Source of the DNA: DASPKW01 sp038244055
Lineage (GTDB): Bacteria > Planctomycetota > Phycisphaerae > Tepidisphaerales > Tepidisphaeraceae
DNA: 19,425 nt
Reading direction: 5' to 3'
Assembly (NCBI GenBank): GCA_038244055.1
Contig: JBBRTW010000084.1
Location: 1-19,425 of the forward strand
Below the pieces are notes generated by a model, which was given only the letters and a program-made list of their open reading frames with translations, was not told the DNA's origin and ran no database searches. A program made the translations under genes and the position numbers. Below, in pieces: positions 13,010 to 19,425 of the stretch; position 1 is the first letter of the stretch, and each line of letters begins with the position of its first letter.

Positions 13010-14362
13010 ATGATTGCTCGCATCTCGTCTGTGGTCGTTGCTTTCATGATCCTGGCATCGGCCGCTTCGGCGGCTCCGCGCGATGAGGCGGAGAAACTGG
13101 CGGCGGCGGTCGCGCCGTTTATCGATGAGCAGACTGTGGCGGTCGGGCACGTCGATCTGGCGCTGGTGGATTTCGGGCCCATCAGCGAGCGGCTCAAGGC
13201 GGCGATCGATGGGCCGGCGCTGCCGGAGGCGGACCGCGCGGCGGCCAAGCAGGATATCGAAGGGGCGATGACGGTGGCCAAGGGCTGGCTGGGGGCGATC
13301 CGCATGGCGGGCGGGCGCGATCTGTTTATCGTGATTTCGATGACCGATCTTCCGAATTCGCCGCCGTTTATCGTGGCGCGGATGAATGCGGGGGGCGATG
13401 CCGAGGCGATCGCGAAGCTGCTGCCAGATGGCGAGCGTGCGGGGCATCATGTGGTGCAAGGCGATCTGGTGATCACCGGCGAACCGAAAACCCTGGAGCG
13501 GTTGAAGGCGCTGAAGCCCGCCTCACGCGAGGCGCTGGCGGCGGGTTTCGAGGTGGCGATGGCGGGCGGTTCGGCGGCGCAACTGGTGTATGCGCCTTCG
13601 GATGATTTCCGGCGGGCGCTGGCCGAGACATTGCCGTCGCTGCCGCCGATTCTGGGGGGCGCGCCGTTGATGCCCCTGGCGAAGGAGGTCAAGTGGGCGG
13701 CGCTGGGGCTGACGATTGCGCCTGCGCCGGGGATCGTGCTGACGCTGCAATCGCCCGATGCGCCGGCCGCGCAGACGGTGGGGGCGTGGATCACCAAGTT
13801 CCAGGAAGCGCTGAAGAAGATGGCGGATGAATCGCTCAAGGGCGCGCCGCCGGAGATTCAGAAGATGGTGGGGGATACCGATGCGCTGGTGAAACTGCTG
13901 ACGCCGAAAGTCGCGGGGGACCGGGTGACCATCGCGATCGATGTGGATGCGGCCCGGGTGATCGGGCTGCTCGCGCCGGCGATGGCCCGGGCGCGGCAGC
14001 AGGCGCGATCAGTTCAATCAATGAGCAACATGCGGCAGGTGCTGCTCGGGTGCATCGCGTACGCAGACGCGCATCAAGGGCAGTTTCCCGCCGACCTCAA
14101 TGAGATTGTTAAGTCCCAATTCATTCCTCCCGAGTTCTTGAGAAACCCGCGCCTGCCCGAAAAGGCAGTTGGATACATCTATGTCAAACCTGCAAATCCC
14201 AGGCAGAAAAGTGAATATCAGGTCATTCTGTATGAGGATGTGCCACCCACTGAACCCCTGATCAACGCGGGCTTTGCGGATGGCCATGTGAGTCTCTCGG
14301 ATCGCGCGACCTTTAACGATCTGCTTACCAAGTCAATGAATCGCAACGCCGCGAAGCAGTGA
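13010..14362 (+). CDS. Secreted protein with pseudopilin-like C-terminal tail
   Basis: This 450-residue protein has a signal peptide (MIARISSVVVAFMILASAASA, cut near 21). Residues about 25-335 form an alpha/beta region with no family I recognise; it contains VGHVDLALVDFGPISERL and LVYAPSDDFRRAL. The last 110 residues (SMSNMRQVLLGCIAYADAHQGQFPADLNEI, then NAGFADGHVSLSD) match the tail of planctomycete DUF1559/pseudopilin-type proteins, including an ADGH segment, but the N-terminal pilin helix normally found with that tail is absent. The start has GGGAG 5 nt upstream. From about 14010 the DNA becomes less GC-rich and its codon use differs from the first kilobase, which suggests that the tail was acquired or recombined. 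Confidence 0.82.
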   Translation: MIARISSVVVAFMILASAASAAPRDEAEKLAAAVAPFIDEQTVAVGHVDLALVDFGPISERLKAAIDGPALPEADRAAAKQDIEGAMTVAKGWLGAIRMAGGRDLFIVISMTDLPNSPPFIVARMNAGGDAEAIAKLLPDGERAGHHVVQGDLVITGEPKTLERLKALKPASREALAAGFEVAMAGGSAAQLVYAPSDDFRRALAETLPSLPPILGGAPLMPLAKEVKWAALGLTIAPAPGIVLTLQSPDAPAAQTVGAWITKFQEALKKMADESLKGAPPEIQKMVGDTDALVKLLTPKVAGDRVTIAIDVDAARVIGLLAPAMARARQQARSVQSMSNMRQVLLGCIAYADAHQGQFPADLNEIVKSQFIPPEFLRNPRLPEKAVGYIYVKPANPRQKSEYQVILYEDVPPTEPLINAGFADGHVSLSDRATFNDLLTKSMNRNAAKQ

Positions 14363-14410
14363 AGCGACGTCATTTGGCCATGCGCGCAAGACCGCGCCGG
14401 TCTGGCGAAG

Positions 14411-14467
14411 CACGGCCATGCGACAATCATTTCCTTATGCGAATGTCATCAGGCGCATGGCCGTGGC
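14411..14467. terminator. Inverted repeat after the 13010-14362 gene
   Basis: CACGGCCATGCG at 14411-14422 is perfectly complementary to CGCATGGCCGTG at 14454-14465, with a 31-nt loop. It follows the stop codon by about 50 nt. No T-run follows. It could stop transcription ahead of the riboswitch or be another dispersed palindrome. Confidence 0.45.
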
Positions 14468-14570
14468 ACCGAGGTTGATGGGCAATCGTTTTCATTTATA
14501 GGGGCTGCGCCGACGACCATTTGTTCGGCATTGACAGAGATTCAACAGGGGTCTACCCTCGTTTCTTCCT

Positions 14571-14730
14571 GTGACCGCCGAGGTCGCGTCTGAAATGGCG
14601 CGGCGCGGGGAACCCAAGGGTTGATGCGGGCAACCGCAAAGACCAGGGGCGTAGGGACGCAACAAAGTCCCAGGGCACTTTCAAGCCCCAGCCCGTCAGC
14701 TAACACCGCCGGCAAGGTAGCGAGCTAAGC
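14571..14730 (+). ncRNA. Cyclic-di-AMP riboswitch (ydaO/yuaA type)
   Basis: The stretch contains the conserved elements of the ydaO-yuaA aptamer in order: GACCGCC opening P1 (14573-14579), GGGGAACCC (14607-14615), GGGTTGAT (14618-14625) followed by the GCGG/CCGC hairpin, an AGGGACG...GTCCC region, and the highly conserved CCCGTCAGCTAAC (14692-14704), then GCCGGCAAGGT closing P1. These match the published aptamer pattern (GAGGAACC, GGGGUUAAU, CCGACAGCUAACUCC). In B. subtilis this riboswitch controls kimA (ydaO), a potassium transporter, and turns expression off when c-di-AMP is high. The next gene here encodes an APC-superfamily permease, as expected. No clear terminator or Shine-Dalgarno-masking stem was found, so the expression platform is unknown. 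Confidence 0.85.
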
Positions 14731-15222
14731 CTCTGCCAGTTGTGTACGCTTTGCTTGAATTACCAGATTTGAAAGGGCACACGTTCGAGCTCCCCTGCGA
14801 GGGTGGCACGCGGTGTCTGGATGGGTTGGCGATGCTTTTGAGGTTTTTTGCAGGCTAAAAGCCCGCACCGCAAAAGCGCAGGTTGGATGCTTGCACCATC
14901 GCGGCGCAGGCTGAAAGCCCGCACCACAACCCCGTTCCGACATACGGCCTGCGCGGCGCGATCATGCGCCACGCTGTGAGCCGTCCAGCGCGTGCAACCG
15001 TCCACTCCTCCGAGCTGACGATGTGCATTTGAAACGGCGCTCAGCGTCTGCGCGTGCAGGGTCATGCGCGGGCAATGGGCTGTTGGTTCATTTCGGCCGG
15101 CGGCAATTCCGCGGCCGTGTCATCGTCGGCAGACTCTGCCGCCGCGGGTCTGGTTCGTTCACAGCGAGCCCGCTCAGACATGGTCCGGGCGGGCCTCGGC
15201 CGATCATTCTGGGTTGAATTAC
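14731..15222. other. Long leader between riboswitch and permease start
   Basis: About 490 nt hold the direct repeats described at 14851-14925 and no convincing gene. Short frames on the minus strand at 14725-15065 translate the repeats. The expression platform of the riboswitch should lie here, but I cannot identify it by eye. Confidence 0.5.
14851..14925. repeat. Direct repeats CAGGCT(A/G)AAAGCCCGCACC in the permease leader
   Basis: Two 19-nt copies (14851-14869 and 14907-14925) differ at one base, and a decayed third copy lies between them (from about 14878). Each holds a GGCT/AGCC mini-stem. They sit between the riboswitch and the permease start. Confidence 0.7.
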
Positions 15223-17253
15223 ATGCACTCTGCATCGAATGGGAACAAGCCCGAAGCGCTGGCGCTTCTGGCGAGCGAACGACCGCGCAATGTGAGTTGG
15301 TTTCAGGCCGGTGGGTTACTTTTTGGCGATTGGGGGACGAGCCGGCTCTACGTCCTGGGCCTGGCGCTCTTTTTCGCCGGCCGAACCAGCTTCTGGCTGA
15401 TCCTGGCGATGAGTTTGCTCATCCTGGCGGTGGGTTGGGCTTACACGCAGATCTGCCGGATTTATCCCGATGGCGGCGGCGTTTACACGGCCGCCAAGCA
15501 TAAGAGCAAAACGCTGGCGGTGGTGGGGGCGCTGCTGCTCTTCGCGGATTACACGGTGACGGCTTCGCTGAGCGCGCTGGATGCGTTCCACTATTTTGGA
15601 TTGCCTCTGAAGCACGATGTGGCGGAGGCCAAGCCGGCCAACGCGCCCGCGGCTGAAGCGGCCCGGCCCGGCGTCAATGCAAGCGTTGAATCAGCGAAGG
15701 CGGCCGCGCCGGCGGTCAAGGATGCCGATGCGGAGATCGATGTGCATCGCCAGCAGCCCGAAGCCGAGGCCGAGGATACGAGCCTTTTCAAGATGGATTC
15801 GCCGGGGTTGTGGGCGATTGTCGCGATTGCGATCATCGGGCTGTTCAACCTGATGGGGCCGAAGCATACGGGCGGGTTCGCGCTGATGGCGGCGGTGGGG
15901 ATGATGGCGATCACGCTGCTGATCACGTTCGCAGCCATGCCGCAGATTTCGTGGAAAAATCTTCCGCACGCCTGGGGCAACCCATTCCAGCACCCGGCGC
16001 AGCTTTGGGTGGCGTTCGTATCGATCGTGCTGGCGCTGTCGGGCGTGGAGGCGATCGCCAATTTGACGGGCGTGATGAAAAAGCCGGTGGCGCATACGGC
16101 GCGGAAGGCGATCTGGATTGTGGCGGCGGAAGTGGCGATCTTCAATATCCTCCTGGGCATTGCGATGATCGCGATCGTTCCGATCGACCGCGATGCGCAT
16201 ATGAACGACATGCTGGCGTATCTGACCAAGTTCTACGTCGGCGGATGGGGCGAGCTGGCGGTGCGAATTCTGGGCGGCACGCTGCTGCTGTCGGCCGCCA
16301 ATACGGCGATTACGGATATGATTTCGGTGCAGTATCTGATGGCCCGCGATGGCGAGCTGCCTTCGTTCATGCAGAAGCTGAACAAGTTCGGCGTGCCGTG
16401 GCTGCCGGCGATGGTGGCGGCCGGCGTGCCGATCCTGGTGCTGGCGATCAGCCACGATCTGGAGAGCCTGGCGGCGCTGTACGCGATCGGCGTGGTTGGG
16501 GCGGTGGCGATCAACGTCACGCTCTGCAGCACGCACCCGCGCCTGCGGCGGATGCGCCGCAAGGGGCCGATGCTAGTGCTGGGGGGAATCCTGCTGGCGA
16601 TCTGGGTGACACTGGCTTGCACGAAATTGCATGCGCTGCTGTTCGTGACGGTGGTGATGGTGGTCGGCCTCTCGATTCGCTGGCTGACCAAGTGGCTGGG
16701 AGCGCGGAAAGGTCCGCGGCCTACGTTACTGCAACAGGCGATTCGCGAGCAGTTGGTGGGCGATGCGATGATGAAGCCGAAGCTGCTGCTGGGGACCTAT
16801 GGGTCGGAGCTGCTTGCGCCGGCCGCGCTGCTGGAGGCCAGGCGGGGCGGGGCGATGCTGGTGGTCTGCTTCATCCGCGAGGTGGCGCTGTCGTTCAAGT
16901 ACGACAGCTTGGAGCGGCGGCTGAGCGTGGATACGGATCTGGCGGCGCAGAAGACCTTCGCGCGGTTTTTGGAACTGGGCCATCAGATGGGCGTGCCGGT
17001 GCTGCCGGTTTACGACACCGGGCCAAATCCGGCGGAGTTGATGGCCGAGAACGCGGCGATCTGGGGCTGCGAGCGGCTCCTGATCGGCACGAGCAGGCAC
17101 GGCGCGCTGTACCACCTGATCAAGGGCCATTTCCAGCGCAAACTCGAGGCGCTGCTGCCGGCCGAGATTCCGGTGCAGGTGATCGCGCCGATTTCGGAGG
17201 AGGCGGCGCGGGAGGAGTTGGCGGATCAATCGGAGTCAGCGCCGGCGCATTGA
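15223..17253 (+). CDS. KimA-like APC-superfamily permease with cytosolic USP-like domain
   Basis: From ATG 15223 this is a 676-residue transporter. The first membrane part carries GDWGTSRLYVLG and YPDGGGVYT (81-89), the glycine-rich motif of the APC superfamily. About 11-12 membrane segments follow up to about residue 500. Residues about 129-193 are an Ala/Glu/Pro-rich hydrophilic insertion between early membrane segments, not usual in the family. The C-terminal part (about 519-665) resembles a universal-stress-protein fold, with LLLGTYG, VCFIREVAL and LIGTSRHGALYHLIKG, comparable to the cytosolic domain of KimA. With the c-di-AMP riboswitch upstream, potassium uptake is the best guess; an amino-acid or osmolyte substrate is the alternative. 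The frame is open to 15064, but the homologous part begins after 15223. Its Shine-Dalgarno is weak. Confidence 0.88.
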   Translation: MHSASNGNKPEALALLASERPRNVSWFQAGGLLFGDWGTSRLYVLGLALFFAGRTSFWLILAMSLLILAVGWAYTQICRIYPDGGGVYTAAKHKSKTLAVVGALLLFADYTVTASLSALDAFHYFGLPLKHDVAEAKPANAPAAEAARPGVNASVESAKAAAPAVKDADAEIDVHRQQPEAEAEDTSLFKMDSPGLWAIVAIAIIGLFNLMGPKHTGGFALMAAVGMMAITLLITFAAMPQISWKNLPHAWGNPFQHPAQLWVAFVSIVLALSGVEAIANLTGVMKKPVAHTARKAIWIVAAEVAIFNILLGIAMIAIVPIDRDAHMNDMLAYLTKFYVGGWGELAVRILGGTLLLSAANTAITDMISVQYLMARDGELPSFMQKLNKFGVPWLPAMVAAGVPILVLAISHDLESLAALYAIGVVGAVAINVTLCSTHPRLRRMRRKGPMLVLGGILLAIWVTLACTKLHALLFVTVVMVVGLSIRWLTKWLGARKGPRPTLLQQAIREQLVGDAMMKPKLLLGTYGSELLAPAALLEARRGGAMLVVCFIREVALSFKYDSLERRLSVDTDLAAQKTFARFLELGHQMGVPVLPVYDTGPNPAELMAENAAIWGCERLLIGTSRHGALYHLIKGHFQRKLEALLPAEIPVQVIAPISEEAAREELADQSESAPAH

Positions 17254-17261
17254 CGGCTTTT

Positions 17262-17368
17262 GTTGTCAGTTGTCCGTGGTCCGTTGTCCTTGGCCAATTG
17301 TGCCGCGAGGTCTGATGACGAACCAATAACAGCGGACAACTGACAATGAACAAATAACACCGGACTAC
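17262..17368. repeat. Heptamer hairpin 6 (word GTTGTCC)
   Basis: GTTGTCA, GTTGTCC, GTGGTCC and GTTGTCC (17262-17289) begin 8 nt after the permease stop. The complement GGACAAC, TGACAAT and further decayed heptads runs from 17334 to 17368. The best-paired part is 14 nt (13 matches). The arms are more decayed than in the BMC operon hairpins. Confidence 0.8.
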
Positions 17369-17428
17369 CCGCGCGAGCATTTTCCCGGTAATCTCTGATC
17401 ACCAACCGAAAGATCGGAGCCCCGGGCT

Positions 17429-18646
17429 ATGGAACTGCATTTGTTTACCCTCTGGGCGGTGATTGCGGTCGCCGGAGCGCTGGTGATGCGCGCGGGTTTC
17501 GTCATTCAGCATGCGGGACTGGTGCGCTCGAAGAACTCATCGGCCATGGTGGCGCGGCATTTGGCGGACTTCTGCATCGCCATTCTTGGTTACTGGGCGA
17601 TCGGGATGGCATTGGAACAATCCGGCGGGCGATTCATCTGGATCGAGCCGAAACTGCTGATCGGCTGGGATTCCAACGCCTCCGGGATGGGCTTCATGGG
17701 GGTTTCGGGCGTATTGATCGCGACGGCGATTCTGCCGGGTGTGCTGGCGGAGCGGGCGCGGTTCTGGGCGGGGATCTGGCCGGCGCTGCTGATGGCGGCG
17801 ATCGTGATCCCGATCGTTCGCGCCTGGACGACATCAACGGGGTTTTTGGGCAGCATGGGTTTTTTCGATTCGATCGGCGCTTCGACACTGCATTTCCCGG
17901 CGGCGCTGGCGGCGGCGGTGGGCGCGATCTTCGTCGGCCCGCGCACGGGGAAATTCAACCGCGATGGGTCATCGACGGCGATTCCCGGGCATAGCGTGCC
18001 ACTTGCGGGGGCGGGGTTGTTCGTGCTGATTTTCGGATGGATTCTTTTCGGCGCGTTCTCGATTGGATCGCCGGCCGCCACGATTCGCAATCTGCTGCTT
18101 GCGGCCGCGGCAGGGGGGCTGGCGAGTTTGATTCTCTCGCAGGTGAGGTATTACAAGCCGGATATCCACCTGATCTCGGCGGGTGTGCTGGGGGCGCTGG
18201 TGGCCGCCAGCGCGGGCGGGGGGGCGCTGGGGAGCCTGGGCGCGGTGCTCACGGGCGGGGTGGCCGGGCTGATCGTTCCCCTTTCGATCCTGATCCTCGA
18301 TGTCACGTTCCGCCTCGATGACCCGACCGGGGGCGTATCGATTCATGGCGTGGCGGCCGTCTGGGGGGCGATTTCAGCGCCCTTCATGGTTCATGGCACC
18401 GATGCCTGCTCGACGATGGGTGGGCGATTCAAGTGTCTTGGCGTGAATGTTCTGGGGCTGGCGATTATCGCGGTGTTCACCGTGGCGCTGTCTGTCGGCC
18501 TGTGGTTGCTGCTCAAGCAGATGACCAAACTGCGCGTTCCCGAGCACGATGAATTTGACGGGTTGGACCTGGCCGAGCATGACATCGGCTCGTACCCCGA
18601 TTTCCAGCAGAACACGATCAAGTCGTATCATCTGCGGGAAGTGTGA
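17429..18646 (+). CDS. Ammonium transporter family (Amt) protein, divergent
   Basis: This 405-residue polytopic membrane protein of the Amt/MEP/Rh family has about 11 membrane segments. Signature parts are LAERARF (compare GALAERIRF), FDSIGASTLHFPAALAAAVGA (the Asp and His of the pore, compare AmtB D160 and H168), GW-containing helix 6, DDPTGGVSIHGVAAVWG (second pore His, compare H318), and a C-terminal tail FDGLDLAEHDIGSYPDF like the GlnK-contacting tail. Gap-free alignment from AER puts Gly and Met where AmtB has F107 and F103, so the outer Phe gate and recruitment site look altered. The ATG at 17429 has GGAG 9 nt upstream. No glnK (P-II) gene lies nearby in the window. It should conduct ammonium, but a sensor or other-substrate role is possible. 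Confidence 0.9.
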   Translation: MELHLFTLWAVIAVAGALVMRAGFVIQHAGLVRSKNSSAMVARHLADFCIAILGYWAIGMALEQSGGRFIWIEPKLLIGWDSNASGMGFMGVSGVLIATAILPGVLAERARFWAGIWPALLMAAIVIPIVRAWTTSTGFLGSMGFFDSIGASTLHFPAALAAAVGAIFVGPRTGKFNRDGSSTAIPGHSVPLAGAGLFVLIFGWILFGAFSIGSPAATIRNLLLAAAAGGLASLILSQVRYYKPDIHLISAGVLGALVAASAGGGALGSLGAVLTGGVAGLIVPLSILILDVTFRLDDPTGGVSIHGVAAVWGAISAPFMVHGTDACSTMGGRFKCLGVNVLGLAIIAVFTVALSVGLWLLLKQMTKLRVPEHDEFDGLDLAEHDIGSYPDFQQNTIKSYHLREV

Positions 18647-18715
18647 TTGGGCTTAATCCGCCCTTGATTTACCCCCGTTTCACCCCCGCGCGATGCTCTG
18701 CGGGGCGTCGGCGGT

Positions 18716-18743
18716 TTGACCCTCCCCGCGGCTGGCGTTAAAA
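18716..18743 (+). promoter_or_regulatory. Candidate promoter of the chorismate mutase/prephenate dehydratase gene
   Basis: TTGACC (18716-18721) and TTAAAA (18738-18743) are separated by 16 nt. Transcription would begin only a few bases before the ATG at 18755, which itself has no clear Shine-Dalgarno. A nearly leaderless message is therefore possible. Confidence 0.3.
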
Positions 18744-18754
18744 CCAAATCAGAG

Positions 18755-19425
18755 ATGCCCACCCAGCCTGCCGATCCCGATTCCAGCCCCGCCGATCTCG
18801 AAACGCTGCGCGCTCAGATCGATGCGCTGGACCAGAAGCTGGTGGAGCTGCTCAACCAGCGGGCGGAGATCGTCGTGGAAATCGGCAAGGTCAAGCAGCA
18901 GTGCAACGCCCCAATTTACGCGCCGGATCGCGAGAAGATGGTCCTCGACAAGGTGCGCAAGCTCAATCGCGGCCCACTGCCGGATCGCTGTCTGGAGGCG
19001 GTTTATCGCGAGCTGATGAGCGGGTCTTTCGCTCTGGAGCGGCCGCTCAAAATTGGATTTCTCGGGCCGCTGGGAACATTTTCACATCTGGCGTCGGTTC
19101 GCAAATTTGGGTCATCGGTGGCGCACGTTCCGCTGACGGATATTCTGTCGGTGTTCGAGGAAGTCGTCCGGGGGCATATCGATTACGGGCTGGTGCCGGT
19201 CGAGAATTCGCTGCATGGCGGGGTGGTCGATACGCTCGATGCATTTTTGCATTCATCGGCGCGCATCTGCGCGGAGGTGCGGATCACGGTGCATCACTAT
19301 CTCCTCTCGGCCGGGCCGTGGGAGAAGGTCAAATCGATTTATTCCAAGCCCGAAGTGTTCAGCCAGTGCCGCAAGTGGCTGACGGCGACGGCCAAGGATC
19401 GGGATGTGCAGCCAGCCGCATCGAC
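18755..19425 (+). CDS. pheA: Bifunctional chorismate mutase / prephenate dehydratase, 3' end outside window
   Basis: This fused enzyme of phenylalanine synthesis turns chorismate into prephenate and then phenylpyruvate. The 223 visible codons hold an AroQ-type chorismate mutase domain (about 15-95): LRAQIDALDQKLVELLNQR with both active-site Arg, IGKVK with the Lys, and YAPDRE. The start of the prephenate dehydratase domain (from about 99) follows: IGFLGPLGTFSH and VPVENSLHGGVVDTLDAF. GPLGTFS replaces the usual GPEGTFS. The rest of the dehydratase and the expected C-terminal ACT domain lie beyond the right edge. The start is ATG 18755 (MPTQPADPDSSPADLETLR). It is separated from the Amt gene by 108 nt and is probably transcribed on its own. 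Confidence 0.93.
   Translation, partial: MPTQPADPDSSPADLETLRAQIDALDQKLVELLNQRAEIVVEIGKVKQQCNAPIYAPDREKMVLDKVRKLNRGPLPDRCLEAVYRELMSGSFALERPLKIGFLGPLGTFSHLASVRKFGSSVAHVPLTDILSVFEEVVRGHIDYGLVPVENSLHGGVVDTLDAFLHSSARICAEVRITVHHYLLSAGPWEKVKSIYSKPEVFSQCRKWLTATAKDRDVQPAAS

Noticed and set aside
14725..15065. Minus-strand frames after the riboswitch
   Set aside because: They translate the CAGGCTGAAAGCCCGCACC repeats and have no homology or start signal.
15810..17315. 501-codon plus-strand frame overlapping the permease in another phase
   Set aside because: It is Gly/Ala/Asp/Arg-rich and without membrane helices. The 15223-17253 frame has the APC and USP features.
18650..18712. Possible terminator after the Amt gene (GGGC/GCCC and CCCGC/GCGGG stems)
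   Set aside because: The stems are only 4-6 bp and no T-run follows.

Overview
The window is GC-rich bacterial DNA that reads as a planctomycete or close PVC-superphylum relative, possibly Phycisphaerae-like (inference). The reasons are a PVM-type microcompartment locus, secreted proteins with pseudopilin-like tails, an ECF sigma factor beside a membrane protein, and heavy loads of short repeats between genes. No rRNA, tRNA, CRISPR array, transposase or phage gene is visible.

Left part (1-3613, minus strand): a bacterial microcompartment (BMC) operon. From a promoter near 3613-3585 the order is pduL (phosphotransacylase with an N-terminal encapsulation helix), BMC-H, BMC-H, ackA-like acyl kinase, BMC-H, and a BMC-P/EutN vertex protein cut by the left edge. 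PduL and the kinase form the acyl-CoA to acyl-phosphate to acid plus ATP branch, and the other genes make the shell. The signature aldehyde-generating enzymes are not in the window. Four of the five spacers are 92-106 nt long and nearly filled by an inverted pair of tandem heptamers.

Middle part (3614-10261): a 600-nt non-coding stretch; a membrane-anchored coiled-coil protein with a BRCT-like end; a convergent pair (small one-TM protein and a 636-residue HEAT-type protein); a CPBP-family membrane protease with a long Pro/Tyr/Gly-rich N-terminus; and an ECF sigma factor.

Right part (10240-19425, plus strand): a one-TM anti-sigma candidate overlapping the sigma gene, a secreted protein joined to it by a stop/start overlap, a second secreted protein with a pseudopilin-like tail, a cyclic-di-AMP (ydaO/yuaA-type) riboswitch about 490 nt ahead of a KimA-like APC permease with a USP-like cytosolic domain, a divergent ammonium-transporter homologue, and the start of a fused chorismate mutase/prephenate dehydratase.

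The most unusual signal is the repeat system. Heptamers (in places octamers or nonamers) sit directly against stop codons. Each hairpin has its own 7-nt word, most words fit AGTNGNN, and both arms of a hairpin carry the same word.
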